From Setaria digitata (lineage: Eukaryota > Nematoda > Chromadorea > Rhabditida > Setariidae): DNA of 64,000 bases. The first letter of the stretch is position 1, and each line of letters opens with the position of its first letter. Location: NCBI GenBank assembly GCA_003640385.1, contig RCAB01000033.1, positions 124,001 to 188,000 of the forward strand, read 5' to 3'. The position numbers and the translations under genes are program-made. Shown piece by piece: positions 12,392 through 24,499 of the stretch. The notes beneath the pieces were generated by a model that was given only the letters and a program-made list of their open reading frames with translations, was not told the origin of the DNA and made no database searches.

Positions 12392-15300
12392 GGTCAAGTG
12401 AGTGAACGAATGTCCGAAAATGCTTGGATACACAACAGAGGAAAAGATCGTTCTACGGAGCTGATTGGTTGTAAGGAACTGTGGACTCCGCCCTCCTGCT
12501 CAAGCGAGTCCTCAGCCTTCCCATCTATTTGTCGTCTATCGTATATACCCTGAAGCATATCACCCTACTCCACCTCACCTTATCAGTGCATTTGTACTTA
12601 TTATTACGAGCCGTTGAGCTTTCACTTATTAATTTATTTTTTCAATTTATTGAAATTTACGAATATGAACTATACTAAACTCTCCTAGACAATCCTCAGC
12701 TAATTAAGGGAGTACTTAAGACTGATCCAAGCCTTTTATTGGCCATTTATTCAAAAGTAGCAAATATTTTTAAGTTGTAAAATACGATTGTAAGTAATTT
12801 TTTGGACATCTTTAATCTACAATCTTTCCACGATTAAGCCTATTTTCGGAAACTATCATTCTATCTCAAACTACAAAGACCTCATTTATATTAATACATG
12901 GTGTTGTTTATATTTCCAGTGTCAAGCTAAATAAATTGTTTAATGAGCGAAATTTAACTGTTGGAATCAAGCAGATTACACAGCAGAGTTTGAAAGATTT
13001 CTTGGTGTAGTCAGTCACACTACTGTCGAAGTTGCCTTACCATGAACTTCTATGTGTACCATTAAAATCCACAATTAAATCCACTTGAGAAAAATAAATA
13101 ATTTTTTAAAAATTTACGATTTAACTATTGTTATTCAATTGTTGTGCATGAAATAAGATGTAAAATATTCAGTGTAAATGAAGAACTACTGGGCAAAGGT
13201 ATGCTCATTTTGTACATTTGTGTTATAATGCTATCAGGTCATATTGAAATAAGAAATAAGTTTAATTCGCTACGAAAAATTTTGAACTAATCCAAACTTC
13301 TCCTTAACAAATGCAGACACTATGGGTTTATTGGCACTTTCAGGTGTCCTATCAGAATGTTATTATACTGTGCATGTTTCACATCCAATCTTGCAGGGTT
13401 AATTACGGCTTTTTTACATGCACTAAAATTTGATTATATTGATTTTATTTCTATATTTGGTTCTACAGTAAACTGCACAGCATCACCTTCATTTTAACAA
13501 GATGTTGAAATTTTTCAACAGTCGCCAAACTCTGTGATTCTTAAAACTAACCTATCTTTGCCCAATATGACTATCATTCAAATTTTATCATTCCTGCAAC
13601 AGAAAAAAGCTGTCTTTGATGTAAATTTACGCAGGTGGCCTTTTTAACATCTATTTGTTGGAACCGATTTAAACAAGACACTTTTTCAAAAATTCGATGT
13701 TTTTCATTTACTGATTTTTTTTTTTTTTCAAAACTTACACATTATTAGTCCCAATTTTTAAAAAGTGCATTTACTGCATCATTTTCTTTTGCGGAAACAA
13801 AGATTGTATTTTTAGATTTTCATCGTAAGTATTTTAGAAATCTTTGGTATATGCTTCCACACCACACCTATGAGGTTGAAATACTAATTCTGTGCTTCTC
13901 TCAACTTTTTTAAAGAATTTTATATTTTATATCTTTCACTTCTTTACCACGGGTATTCTGATTTAGATTAACCCTTATAGCTCATGAGCCATCATTGTTC
14001 TGAATGATGATTCTCATTTATTTTTACTGGCAAATCAGAAATATTTCAGAGCTTCAAATTAAACTGTAATAGAATAGGAAATGAAACCGGCGAAGATTTC
14101 TTTTTGGAAATGACAGATTACTTACTTTTAAGGCCTTGTAATAAACAGTATTATAAATTAAATATTACTAGCGTAGTGAATTAAGATCTCAACAAATAAA
14201 GTGAAGTTTGTTATAAACTGCTAATTAATTATTAACTTATGGTCAGTAGTGAGAACTAATTTTTGTATGTGCAAGGGCAATGTTAAGCATTTAGAAAATA
14301 CGCCAGGGAAAGATACTAATACATTAATTGCAATGGTGATGTTTTGTTAAAGAGAACTACTGTAATAATGCCAGTGCTTCCTTTTCTAAGGAAATAATAT
14401 TTTACTTAAAAGATCAGAATTTTTCGAAAATTCTTGTGACATTTTATATGCGATCGTACACAAAAAACTGCACTCATTGTTACAGGCAAAGAGTGAAAAT
14501 AATTTGAAATTTTCTGTTCTGGAAAATTTGAAGTCTCATTGTAGTCGTGTTCCCTTCGATTCTTTGTTAAGGTTTTCATTAGTGAAATTAAAAGAGCTAT
14601 TTCTAACAACAAATGCAAAATGAAACTTGTTTTGCAAATACTGTAAAGGATAAATGCATTTTAATTTAACCTTTTGATAAGAATAAAACGAGTAACCCTT
14701 GATTTTAATCAGAATCTAAAACAGATTTTAATTTGCACAGATTTTAAAATATAGATTACAGTGCAATAAAACACGCAAAAAATTTAAACACCTCAGACTG
14801 TAAAATATTTATCTTTAAACAAAATTAAAGAAGCTATTGACATTTCGTTTTCTAGCTTAGCGAACTATAACGAACAACAACTTTTTTTTCAAGCTATCAA
14901 TTAGATTGTAAAGCAAAAACTGAAGTCAGAAATGAACAAAAAACACAAAAAAAAAAATTTTTCTCGGGTTTATATTATTCGACTAACCATTTTCTTTTTT
15001 TCTTCTTTGTGATCGAGTCAATTTTTGAAAATTTGAAATTTGACTTGTATTCACATGTCCCAGTCGGTCTTAGGTGTGTAGTGGAAATATTTGTATTTAA
15101 TGAATAAATAAATTGATGAAGGTTTTTAAATCTGGGCAAGGAGGAAATTGGAAGCTATTGATTTCAGTGTTGACACATTCAGAAGGAGACCTTTCACGTG
15201 ATTGCATTTTGGTATTAGTAATGTTTGTCTGTTTAAAGGAATTTTGATGGTGACAGATTCGTTGGGTAGCCTCTCTTTTCACTTCTAGTTCTTCTCATCT

Positions 15301-17547
15301 CCCAATAAAACACCGTAATCCCATTTCTGGAGGTTTTCGTATATTTAACCTTCTTTCTTCTATCACATTATAAAACATGAAGATTTCCTAAGATACCAAT
15401 TTTCAGATTTCGAAATAAAATGCAGTGTAATGAAGATTACTTCACTTTAATGGTTTAATAAAGCTCGATATCCTCCACCAGATTTGATTATGCACTGGCG
15501 TTAAGGCTTTCCTTTAAATAAAAATAACTTCACTTCAATGTAGGCATACATTCAAATATGAAACATATAAAAAGCATCTTTCGACTTGAAATGATCCAAA
15601 ATTTGCCCACAAATTTTCGGTATTAAGCTACAATGATGAAATTTGTACTTGACTACCATGTTCGCTGCTCAGAAATTTCGGGAAGAGATTTTAAGGACCA
15701 TTTTCTTTAAGACAATTATTAGCCCTTAGCAATACATGAAATTGCTTTTTCATTGATTTTCATTTACAACCTTATTGCAATTTCCATTTTTTAAAATTGT
15801 TAAGTGGAAGAACTAAGACCAAATCTCTTCCACCACATGACATTCAGTGAATTGCATTCTGTGCCGATGAGCAATAAAAGTTTCAGTTTTCAGAAATTCT
15901 GGTCAAAAAAAAGGATTGAGATAGTATAATATTATCCATGAGTATTATTTCCGATAAGCATGAAAGGATCAGTTCACTTCATGTTGAATTGTGACGTGTT
16001 ACAGTTAGCTCCTACTTCTTATTATTATTGTACAAACGTAGAGAGATCAGTCATGAGTTTGTTGATGAGAGGTAATTATTCCCAGAATTTGTCCCAAATC
16101 GACATTCCCAGCCCTCCATCCTATTACTCCGTACGGCCTGACCGCAACCCTTCCACTTCTGTTTCAAATCTCATATGAATTTACTCTTTGAAACGCTACT
16201 TCTACCATAATTTAATAAATTTATCCCTTTAAAGTTATGTTTGGTTTAAAAATTGTAATTAATAATCCCAAAATCCACACAAAACACAATGTTTTTTTTT
16301 GCCTACCTCCATAATGAAACCATATCCAGATAAATTTTGGGTTTTTGAAAATCGTCCATTTCGAACCCTCAAAATTATTGTAAACACCGTAGCGATATTA
16401 AAGCGTCTTAAACACCTCAACTACTTTTTTCAATAAACAGAAAACATCAGGGTTTATAACAAATTGATCATTTCGATCGACATTATACTGTTGCATGTTA
16501 AAAACTGAAAGATTGCTTCGGATGAAGCAATTTATTCCAGTTTGAAATATAGAATACATATTATTCAGGTTAAATTGCACTGCTGAATGGAAAGCGTAAC
16601 AAAATGCAACAAACTTTAAAATAATCTGACCCTTCCTTTAAAATACATTTAATTACTTTAATCTCTTTTCTTTTATCCAGTGACCTATCTCACCATTAGT
16701 TATCAACTCTTACTGTTTAATCTAAAAGACTCAGTGCACTTAAATTGTCAAAAATCCGAACTATATCAATCACAAGAACGAACGCAACAGATAGTTATGA
16801 TTAATTTACTGTGAAACTCCTTTTAAGATTATGTGTATAGACAGCCAGATATAGAGAAACAGAATTCAAAAGACATACGACAAAACCGCCAAAACAAGAT
16901 TTTACTTGCTCATGATAAAAAAATTGGCAGCTGTGTAGTAATAATAAAATTATAGAGACATATTATGCAAAACCACGTGAAGTGAAATGGCTCTAGCTCA
17001 ATTCTTGTCTTTCTTCTTTCCTTCCACAAGGAGATTTTATCTACCGAGATTTTTTAACTTGCATTCCATAATAAAAAAAAAACACGAAACAGATATATAT
17101 GATAAAAGTAGCCCATTAGTAAGGGGGCACCTCCTACTGGAACACGGCAAACAGATCCAGGGCTACACACTTAAAATTCAAAAGAACTACATATTTAAGA
17201 AGCAAAACAGCGGACAAATCTTCGACATTCAGGAAATCAAATAAATCATGTAGCTATAACTGGATTATTATAGCAATAAGATTATTGACACGATAAAAAT
17301 TTTCAGTCCTGGAAAGACTGTGCAAACAAAGTTATGAGTAATCTTATTGCAAATACATTCAAAGAAATCAGTAGAAGGAAGTTTGGGATGGGAACAAAAA
17401 ATTCCAAAATGAAACATCTAAAAAGCTCAAATTTTTAAAAAGCTTCAGAAATTACACGAAACTATTTTTAGATGAACACTAGGCTACTGAAAATTCAATG
17501 ATTAATAAACAATGCAGTTACGGAAATAAAAATTAGTGAAACCGAAA
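12392..17547. other. 5.2-kb gene-free stretch upstream of the Pax gene
   Basis: Very AT-rich with many short A/T homopolymers. I find no exon-like reading frame with usable splice sites on either strand. As the 5' flank of a developmental Pax gene and the 3' flank of lsm-3 it may hold enhancers, but nothing in the sequence itself shows this. Confidence 0.5.
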
Positions 17548-18230
17548 TCACGTGTGCCTTAGAGGTGGGGCAACGAGTATAATCGCATCACCTCGAACAA
17601 ATAACATCGGTATCTGACGCTTTGTCTGCTTATGCATTTCTTCAAAATTTTCTTCATCCAACTCAATAGTAGTTACCGTCTCTTCTACTTGTGACAGTAT
17701 CATATTTAGATGCTGATCAAATGCATGCAAGCGACCTCTGACCTGAAAATTGCGGTTTCTTGAAATCAGAAAATACTAAAGCAGTTATGACTAGCGACTG
17801 CAGAATATGCTACATTTGCTCGGAACACATACTTTTCTACATTCAACACACAAAAGATGGGATTTTCGCCGGTCAAAATCGGCTAAAATAGTAACTTAAT
17901 GTGACTAGCATAACAAAAGTTACATTAATGAATGTTCTCAAGGTTGAACATGAAAGGCACTTTTTTCGGCATTCCAATAAATAACTCAACCCACCACCTA
18001 AAAAAAAGAAAATTAAACACAACAACCTCACGGTCATTGCGCATTTTCACATAAATCCTTTCATCTAAACTCAATCGAATTAAATCCAATGGTTCTTCCA
18101 CACCTGTGCTGACCACCTGCAAGTAAAACTTGCCAATTAATAAAGCGATTAGAGAGTGAAAGCCAGAAGTGTAATAGTTTACGAGAAAAAAAAAAATGTT
18201 TACACTTGCCTGCCCTTGTTCCGAAGCCAT
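17548..18230 (-). CDS. lsm-3: U6 snRNA-associated Sm-like protein LSm3
   Basis: LSm3 is a subunit of the nuclear LSm2-8 ring on U6 snRNA and of the cytoplasmic LSm1-7 ring of mRNA decay. Exons: 18210-18230 (ATG), 18027-18116, 17548-17742 (TGA); 101 residues, the usual length. The Sm1 motif runs from [20 protein letters not shown] into [14 protein letters not shown], and Sm2 is [15 protein letters not shown]. The first intron begins with GC, not GT (CAG|GCAAGT at 18209). The nearby GT site is out of frame with the only usable acceptor. A TTTTCCAG acceptor ends at 18254, 23 bases before the ATG, and probably receives a spliced leader. Identity is near certain from the conserved sequence. Confidence 0.97.
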
Positions 18231-18253
18231 TCTTCAAACAAAAAGCACACTTC

Positions 18254-18260
18254 CTGGAAA
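18254..18260 (-). promoter_or_regulatory. Probable trans-splice acceptor of lsm-3
   Basis: A T-rich stretch ending in CCAG lies 23 bases upstream of the lsm-3 ATG with no upstream coding exon in sight. Inferred spliced-leader acceptor. Confidence 0.5.
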
Positions 18261-18963
18261 ATTCATCGAATAGATGTGGGTGGACAAATAATTAAAACAA
18301 TATACCAGGTCAAATTTTTAACAAGAAGGATTTAAATCATTGATCATCTCAAAAACGCGTATATTTTTAATATAATTTCACTAACAATAAAAAAAAAAAA
18401 TAACGATCTGAGATGCATTTGTGATATCGACGTAATAAATGCAGCGAGCAACAGTTATATACAATCTTTATATAAAAACAACATCAAAACAGACAATTAA
18501 ACATAAACCACTAATGAATGTTGTATTCCAACTTTTCGAGAGACAGAAATATTAAGTTTTTTGAAATTTATTGTGTAATACCTCTCCAATATAAAAATAT
18601 AATGATTTCTAGAAAATATGGAATCAAAATGAACTTCAGTTCTTTTTAAAACTGTAGCATCCAGATATGCAATAATTTGTTAAGAGGCTTGCACTGATTC
18701 CACCCTTTTTGTAACAATAAAGAGCCCTGGGAGAGCAACAAGACGTTTTACTAACGAAATGAGGTTTAAATAATTAAATTGAATGTCACTGATTATCATT
18801 ACTTCTTTTAAAAAAATGAAAAATCCACAATGAAAGCAGTTTGTTTGCAAAAGACAACTATGCGAAAAAAAAAAAATCAAAATCTGCTGGATTAAATAAA
18901 TCCAAGCTGAGCTTATCAAAGCTGGAACAAGTAGAACCGTGAACTTCCCATAATTTCAAGAAA

Positions 18964-19966
18964 TTACTCTTGCTTGACACGACATACAGCAACAAAATGA
19001 GCTTTTGTCACCGGACAAAGATAGCCTACAGGACCATCCTCACAGTTTGCACAGACCAAATATTTGACACCATTTCGAGCATGTGTAAAACCAATATTTT
19101 CGAAATCGAACATTCTTTCGACCTGCCACCTACAAGAACACACACGTTTAATATATCTCCTACTAAAGCCTGCAAAGGCAACATATCTTTCATCGTCACT
19201 TAAGTAAAGGAAAAGGATTCGCTCAAAGCCTATCTATTAATCAATTAATCTATCTATCTATCTGTCCCTATATATATATTTGGACAGATAAATTGATTGA
19301 TTAATATATATATAACTTCCTGATCTACGTCTGCACTGACTTGGAGAAAACTGTTATTTTAAAAAGCCACAAATTTTTGAGAAAAATCGTATTACTCAAA
19401 TGTTGGCAGTAGATAAAGAAGCTGCGATTTTATTCCCATGTTTTGGTAACTAAACACTGGTTTATAAAAATAGAAATTTAAAATAAAGCAATTTTTTCAA
19501 AAAAAAAAAAAAAAACATTTTCCATCAAACTTACTTCAATTTCTTAGTACTCGAAAATGTGCAGTGCCGTTCTAATCTTTTTTTTTTTTTTTTTTAGTAC
19601 CACTATCATTTCCAAAAACAAACCAAGAATTAATGATTTCTGTGTTTATTGAAGCACTATTTTTCGCCTGTCGACAAAACGGCAATGAAAATGGCTTAGC
19701 GTCCACAAAGGACGCAACATTAGGTGATAATATAGCGCAGTTACATCGCATACAATGAATAGGTAGGGCATTCCGATTATTTGCAGACAGATTCTGAAAT
19801 ATCTATGATTGAAAAGTTGAAGGTGGTAATAGTTCATTACAAAAGCCGCGTACTCTGCAAAAAAAAAAAAAAAAAAAAAAAATAAGAGTGATAAGACTTT
19901 CGATGAAACTGAAGAAAAAAAGGATGATACAAGGTCATTATTATGTGCTGAATGAGCGCTGTCCAT
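18964..19966 (-). CDS. RABIF/Mss4 family Rab chaperone (guanine nucleotide-free Rab binding)
   Basis: Mss4/RABIF binds and stabilises nucleotide-free exocytic Rab GTPases in the cytosol. Three exons keep frame: 19931-19966 (ATG), 19624-19793, 18964-19129 (TAA), giving 123 residues, the same length as human RABIF. The two zinc-binding CxxC pairs are present: CMRC near residue 23 and CANC in the third exon. Hallmark residues are the MFDFENIGFT block, VKYLVCANCEDGPVGYLC and the C-terminal VAVCRVKQE. Introns are 137 and 494 bases; the second contains a hairpin-forming inverted repeat and long T runs. Its ATG lies inside the last exon of the upstream gene in another frame (26-base overlap), so the two may be co-transcribed. 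Confidence 0.92.
19237..19307. repeat. AT-rich imperfect inverted repeat (hairpin) in RABIF intron 2
   Basis: The left arm TTAATCAATTAATCT...ATCTGTCC and the right arm GGACAGATAAATTGATTGATTAA are imperfect reverse complements around a (TA)n loop. The left arm has extra CTAT repeats. It could fold as a long hairpin or be the remnant of a small foldback element. Confidence 0.65.
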
Positions 19967-20561
19967 TTCGAAAAGAATTGATCAAACCGTCTTTTAGCGC
20001 AATCCGCCGATTCAAATCAGCTATCTTGGCAAGCTGATGGTTTTCGTTCCTAAATGGAATAAAAATTAGAAGTCTCATTTCCACTTTCTTTTGATCGCTG
20101 TCCATTTTCAATGAACATGAAGCAATTTATGCAAAAACTGTACCATACCCAGTTATATCAATGGTAGATTCAACAGATTCTTTGAACTGTTCCAATGATG
20201 CTTCTACGTATCGCAGCTTTATTGCTATATCTGATCCGTTTCCCTTTTCGGCTCTGTAGTGTAACGGCCGTTAATATCAATCAATTTATACCAAAGTCTC
20301 AATTTTTTATGGTAATAATTTAAGAGTAAGGTGAAAGGCATATGCATACATACTTCTTGTAAGTATTACCATGACGATCCAGTCATACCTTGTGCTGAAC
20401 AAGGGAGTAAATTAGAATTCTAAAATAAGGTATAAGCTGATTCATTCCTTTAACGAATATGCGAAACAAATTAATAAAACGACTTACAAAGCGATAAAAT
20501 TGTGGATGCTGTTATAAATATTATTTAGGTTCCTCAAAGCAGTGGTACCATCCACGCTCAT
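19941..20561 (-). CDS. Small helical protein, possibly Mediator subunit MED9
   Basis: Starting at the ATG inside the second-exon block, 20488-20561, 20149-20253 and 19941-20049 (TAA) join in phase to 95 residues. A first helix (LNNIYNSIHNFIALAEKG) is followed by KLRYVEASLEQFKESVEST and a second amphipathic helix, QLAKIADLNRRIALKDGLIN. Layout and spacing resemble the Med9 domain (helix with IHN/VHN, then a hydrophobic heptad region, then an LxxxIxxKDxLI-type helix). This is recognition from memory without alignment, so treat it as a suggestion; a generic coiled-coil protein is the alternative. All three splice junctions are well formed (GTAAGT, GTATGG). Its stop falls 26 bases inside the RABIF coding sequence. 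Longer N-terminal coding may come from the frame at 20,645-20,972. Confidence 0.5.
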
Positions 20562-20644
20562 AATAACCACATTTAAGGATCTAAAACTGCGAATACATTT
20601 ATTCAACTACTCAATCAAGATTATTAAAAACCCCTTTTAAAAAC

Positions 20645-20972
20645 ATTCCGTCAAATTGTTCCCATCTTTCTTTATAGGGCTCCCAATCCAAGACTGTTGT
20701 TCGAATTTTACCAGAAATTCTTCGGCTACCACTCAGTTTATACGCATGTCTCTCAATTTTGAAGTGTGAAGATTGTTGGGAGTTGGGTTGATGTTGTACA
20801 GCAGAATTGTTTGAGTTAGCTTGATTAGAAAAACGTACCTTACTAATCGTATGGAGTGAACATATGTTTTCTTCTTTTTGATGTCGTTTTTTGCCGTAGC
20901 AAAACCTACTGATTATTTTTTCAAGTTGGGTTTTATTGAGAAGTGTCGACCAGCAAGATCCTTCCACTGGTA
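20645..20972 (-). CDS. Unrecognised minus-strand exon, probably upstream coding exon of the MED9-like gene
   Basis: A 109-codon frame begins after an ATTTGTCTAG acceptor (KHIPVEGSCWS) and ends DWEPYKERWEQFDG. It has no ATG near its start, so a first exon must lie upstream, in the less than 200 bases before the divergent ATP synthase gene. A GTTTTT donor at 20644 would join it in phase to the exon at 20,580, adding ISLNVVIMSV before the MED9-like start. It contains Ser/Asn/Gln-rich and basic stretches (KLSGSRRISGKIRT). I recognise no family. If not spliced it reads to a stop at 20,611, so it might instead end a separate small gene. Confidence 0.4.
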
Positions 20973-21160
20973 TATGTTTTCTAGACAAATATTTTGCACT
21001 TCACAGATTTTTCAATTCTCCTGAATCGATAATCTTCGAACCGTTCTTAGGTGTGTGATATATGGCCGTCTTTCTCTGCACTCTGTTTTTTAGTCGGGTT
21101 GCATAGACTCGGTTAGGCGCATTGTTTGAGTATTTCGCTTCTTTCGTGAGGTTGGTTTTT

Positions 21161-21163
21161 AGG
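21161..21163 (+). promoter_or_regulatory. Trans-splice acceptor abutting ATP synthase subunit g start
   Basis: GGTTTTTAG|G|ATG: an acceptor AG one base before the start codon, with a T-rich tract in front and no coding exon upstream. Inferred spliced-leader site. Confidence 0.55.
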
Positions 21164-22346
21164 ATGTCGAGACCGGTAGGCTTATTTGAAAGGCTGGCAA
21201 GCGCTGCGGGTCATATATATCGCTATCAGCTTACTCAGGTAAATGATTTATTGTAATGGGTACAACTATACTGCGAAGTGAAAGTCAAATAACGAACGTT
21301 TCATGTTTTGTAATTTACGGGTAATTTTTCAAGAAACATGGTTGTTTTATGTCAGTATTTTTTGTTCTCAACATGGCAGAAAAATGGATTTCATGAGAAA
21401 AGTCTTTAAGTTGAATATTTACTGTGCTATGTTGGTATAGCTAAAGCTAAACCGCTACTAAAATGGCATTTTAATGCTTTGTCAAAGTTTTTGCATTTTT
21501 AGCTTCCTCGGCGGAAAGCATTGTGGAAAGATTGCTGGCATAAAGAGCTAAAGCCACCAACATTGGAGGATTGGCCATTTATCAAGAAAGATTTTAAGCA
21601 GATGATGGATGCTGTTGTAAGCAGATCGTATACACAGTGGACTGTTATGGTAAGTGATCGTTTATTATTTCATGATGTTTATTGCACTGAGACCTTCTCA
21701 TGAGATTGGAAAAACTTCGTCATATTCTATTTTACTCTGAAGTAAAAGGAGGATGAGGATTTACCTGAATATGAAACAGATGCAGTTTGCTTCAGTTTCT
21801 TTCCTACAACCACCAGCTCGGATTTATTGGACGATACATCTCATAAAGCTTGTAAAGGGTTTTTTTCGCTTAAAATTAGATTTTTGGCACTGAATCGCCA
21901 GAAATAAGAATGCATCTCCTGCTTTCTCGAGCTTGTCTTTTGATGTCATAGATGTTACTCGAGAATGAATTTGCACAATACAACAATTTTACGGTTTCAC
22001 TTTATCATTTGAGTGGAAGTTCGATAAATTTTCAGTGTGTATTGCTTCATTGCCGTATGCTAAGATGTTAGCGAGATTTTGCTGTCCTGAATTTTGAGAA
22101 AAAAACTAGGGATGGGCTTGCTTGGATGGAGAAGTTGCATCTATTAAAAACAAGCACACTCATTTTTTATAGGATGCTTTTGTGCGAACATGCGTTGCAG
22201 TGGAAATTATTTGTTGGTTTTTTGTGGGTGAAGCTATTGGACGTCGTTCATTTGCTGGCTACATTGTTCCAGCAAATTATATTGATAAAAAGCTAGCTAA
22301 TGTGGTGAAACGTCACAAGGACCACACTTATAATGTTGCTACGTAA
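21164..22346 (+). CDS. Mitochondrial ATP synthase subunit g (ATP5MG/ATP5L)
   Basis: Subunit g sits in the membrane Fo part and the dimer interface of mitochondrial ATP synthase. Exons: 21164-21238 (ATG), 21503-21649, 22173-22346 (TAA), giving 131 residues. The N terminus is MSRPVGLFERLASAAGHIYR. The middle has LEDWPFIKKDFKQMM. The third exon encodes the single membrane segment with a glycine-rich face (EIICWFFVGEAIGRRSFAGY) and a short basic tail. Introns are 264 and 523 bases with consensus ends. The ATG follows a TTTTTAG acceptor by one base, so the mature leader would be almost only the spliced leader. Nematodes often have two subunit-g genes (asg-1, asg-2); which one this is cannot be told. 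Confidence 0.88.
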
Positions 22347-24499
22347 ATCTGATGAGCATTTGTGATTATTTAATTTTTTATTTTGTTTCGAAATTATCAT
22401 GTATTTGTAACTTTTATTATAGAAAAAGATAGTTATTCAGAAGTTCAGCAGCACTGGTAATGCATTTAAGTTGTATACTTAGATTTTTATGGTTATATCA
22501 GTGGACGCTTTGGAACTTTGTGGTTAGCAAATTTTTGACAGTGGTTTTCTGTAGAAGTTAACGTAATGTATTGTGCTGATATGATTAATTAGCACTAATA
22601 TTAATACATTTAATATATAAGTAATGTCATTAAACATTTGCTGCCATTGCACTCAAGAAGTTTTATGAAATCCAAAAATTGAGTGTGCAACCAGAATTTT
22701 ATGATCCTACTAAAAGTGGTCAACAGTTCTTTGGTCGCTGTGTTATTCGCAACTTCTTCAGTTTCGGAAAAGAGCGCTCGTTTGAGGAAAGGCTCAATGA
22801 AAATAGCAGTCGGAATTATTGGTGGATATGGTTCATTTCGAGAAATCAAAACATGCATTAAATGTTTAGTATGTTTTTTATTTCAGTGATTAGGTAAATT
22901 AGGTGTCGTTTCATCTCACTGATTTCAATTCATTCGGTCGTGACGATATCTTCGACCGAACTCACTTCGGATGTCAAGTTTTTCTTTTTCTTTTTTTTTT
23001 TTTTTTCTTATTAGAGGTGGCGTGGTACCTAGAGCACCAAACAGGATTTGCTGGAATATTCCATTTAATATAATTAACAGCACTATGTTAATGATTTGCT
23101 TCTCGGCCAAACATTATGTTTAAATATTTATTTAAAAATGCATAGTATGCTAGGTGCTACACGGGTACTAGCATGTTAGACATTCGTTGTGTATTGAATC
23201 TGGTGCCTTTTTTTTTTTTCAAGTTGTTCCACGCAGAAAAAGAAGTGTTCACGGAACTAATGCAAAATTAAGCCAAAACAATAAAATATTGAAAGGCAAA
23301 AATAAAATGAAAGGAGTGGAAAATAAGATGGATTGCTGCTTAGAACTGGGGTTATGTAGGAACTGAAATTTTCTGTGAACCTAAACTTATTCATGAAAGT
23401 CTAACAAATGCAACCAAAATTGGTAATTTGATTCATTTACGTGCTCCTTATAAATAATCAAGATAATCTGAGAAGCCTCTAGAACCAGCCACAGGCTTTC
23501 TAATTGCTAGTATATTCCATTTACATTCTCAGAATAGCTAATTCTCTCAAAATAGTTGTAAACAGTATACCTTTCGGTTCACGTAGTCATATTCACTTAC
23601 AGTAATGGTGCATTTTCTTCCTTATCCTACAGGAAAGTGTAAAATATTGCATCACTGGATTTATGTGATGTGCTTAACAATTCATTTTCTTCTACAAAAT
23701 TCTAATCTGTGTAAGGTGGGATTAATATTTAAGCACTTGCATACGGATTAATCAGTGAGGGATTACACTATAACTAAGCATACATAAGATCGGTTGGAAT
23801 AAACGAGACAATAAGAAACTGATGAAAGGGATAGGAAAGGAGGCATCTGTGGTAAAATAAAATCAGTAGAAATAATAATAAAGAGAGGATACTAGGTAAA
23901 AGCTATGTTGAGAGGTGGTTACCCAGGTCTAATGATTTAAACAAAGTGTGAACTGGCTACAAACTAGTTTAATCGCCCTCTCATGATTAAAGTGGATGTA
24001 AGCGCGGTGATTTTGTGAGTGACTTCTCTGAAAATTCTGATTCAGATCAGTACTTCTCTTAATGCGAAGTCCTCCCAGGTGGAAAGTATTCGCCGACCAA
24101 CTGATTGTGCAACGTCAGCACATATCAAGTTTACAATCCCGGCTCGGGTCGTCATATTGCACAGCGCGGTTGTAGTTTTCGCAGCTCACCACGTATGCTG
24201 GAACATGGAAGTTCGGATGAGAGATGTCGGCATACGTAGGTGGGGGCTGTACTAGAGGGTTTTATAAATGATCCACCGTCAACGTAGACATTCTCATTTT
24301 GATTTGTTTGGAATTTCAGATGAGCTGTACTAACTCCATATAAGGTGTTCAGATTGCTTTCCTTCAGGGTTTTAGGTACATCTCCAGTAAATGCTCAGAA
24401 GTCGTGTAGAAGCATGTATTTGCTTGTTTCTTACTTTTCAGATCTAATTACATCCCATTGCTAGATTATTTTCATTCATAACTCTTACTTTTCTTTTAG
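22347..24499. other. Intergenic stretch with one unassigned open segment
   Basis: No supported gene. At 22,680-22,860 three frames are open at once (two on +, one on -). The minus frame (EPYPPIIPTAIFIEPF, then EVANNTATKELL) and a plus frame (SARLRKGSMKIAVGIIGGYG) both look plausible, but I could not attach splice partners to either. A less AT-rich patch at 24,050-24,240 may be promoter DNA of the TRAP-beta gene. The rest is AT-rich with T runs. Confidence 0.45.
24491..24499 (+). promoter_or_regulatory. Trans-splice acceptor directly abutting trap-2 ATG
   Basis: TTCTTTTAG is followed immediately by ATG. No in-frame coding exon lies upstream, so this is most likely the spliced-leader acceptor. 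Confidence 0.6.

Noticed and set aside
17925..18230. 101-residue uninterrupted ORF starting at the lsm-3 ATG
   Set aside because: It reads through lsm-3 intron 1; coincidentally the same length as real LSm3.
19859..19882. Long A and T runs as tails of retroposons
   Set aside because: They lack target-site duplications or upstream element sequence and occur evenly through introns and spacers, so they look like ordinary AT-rich nematode DNA.
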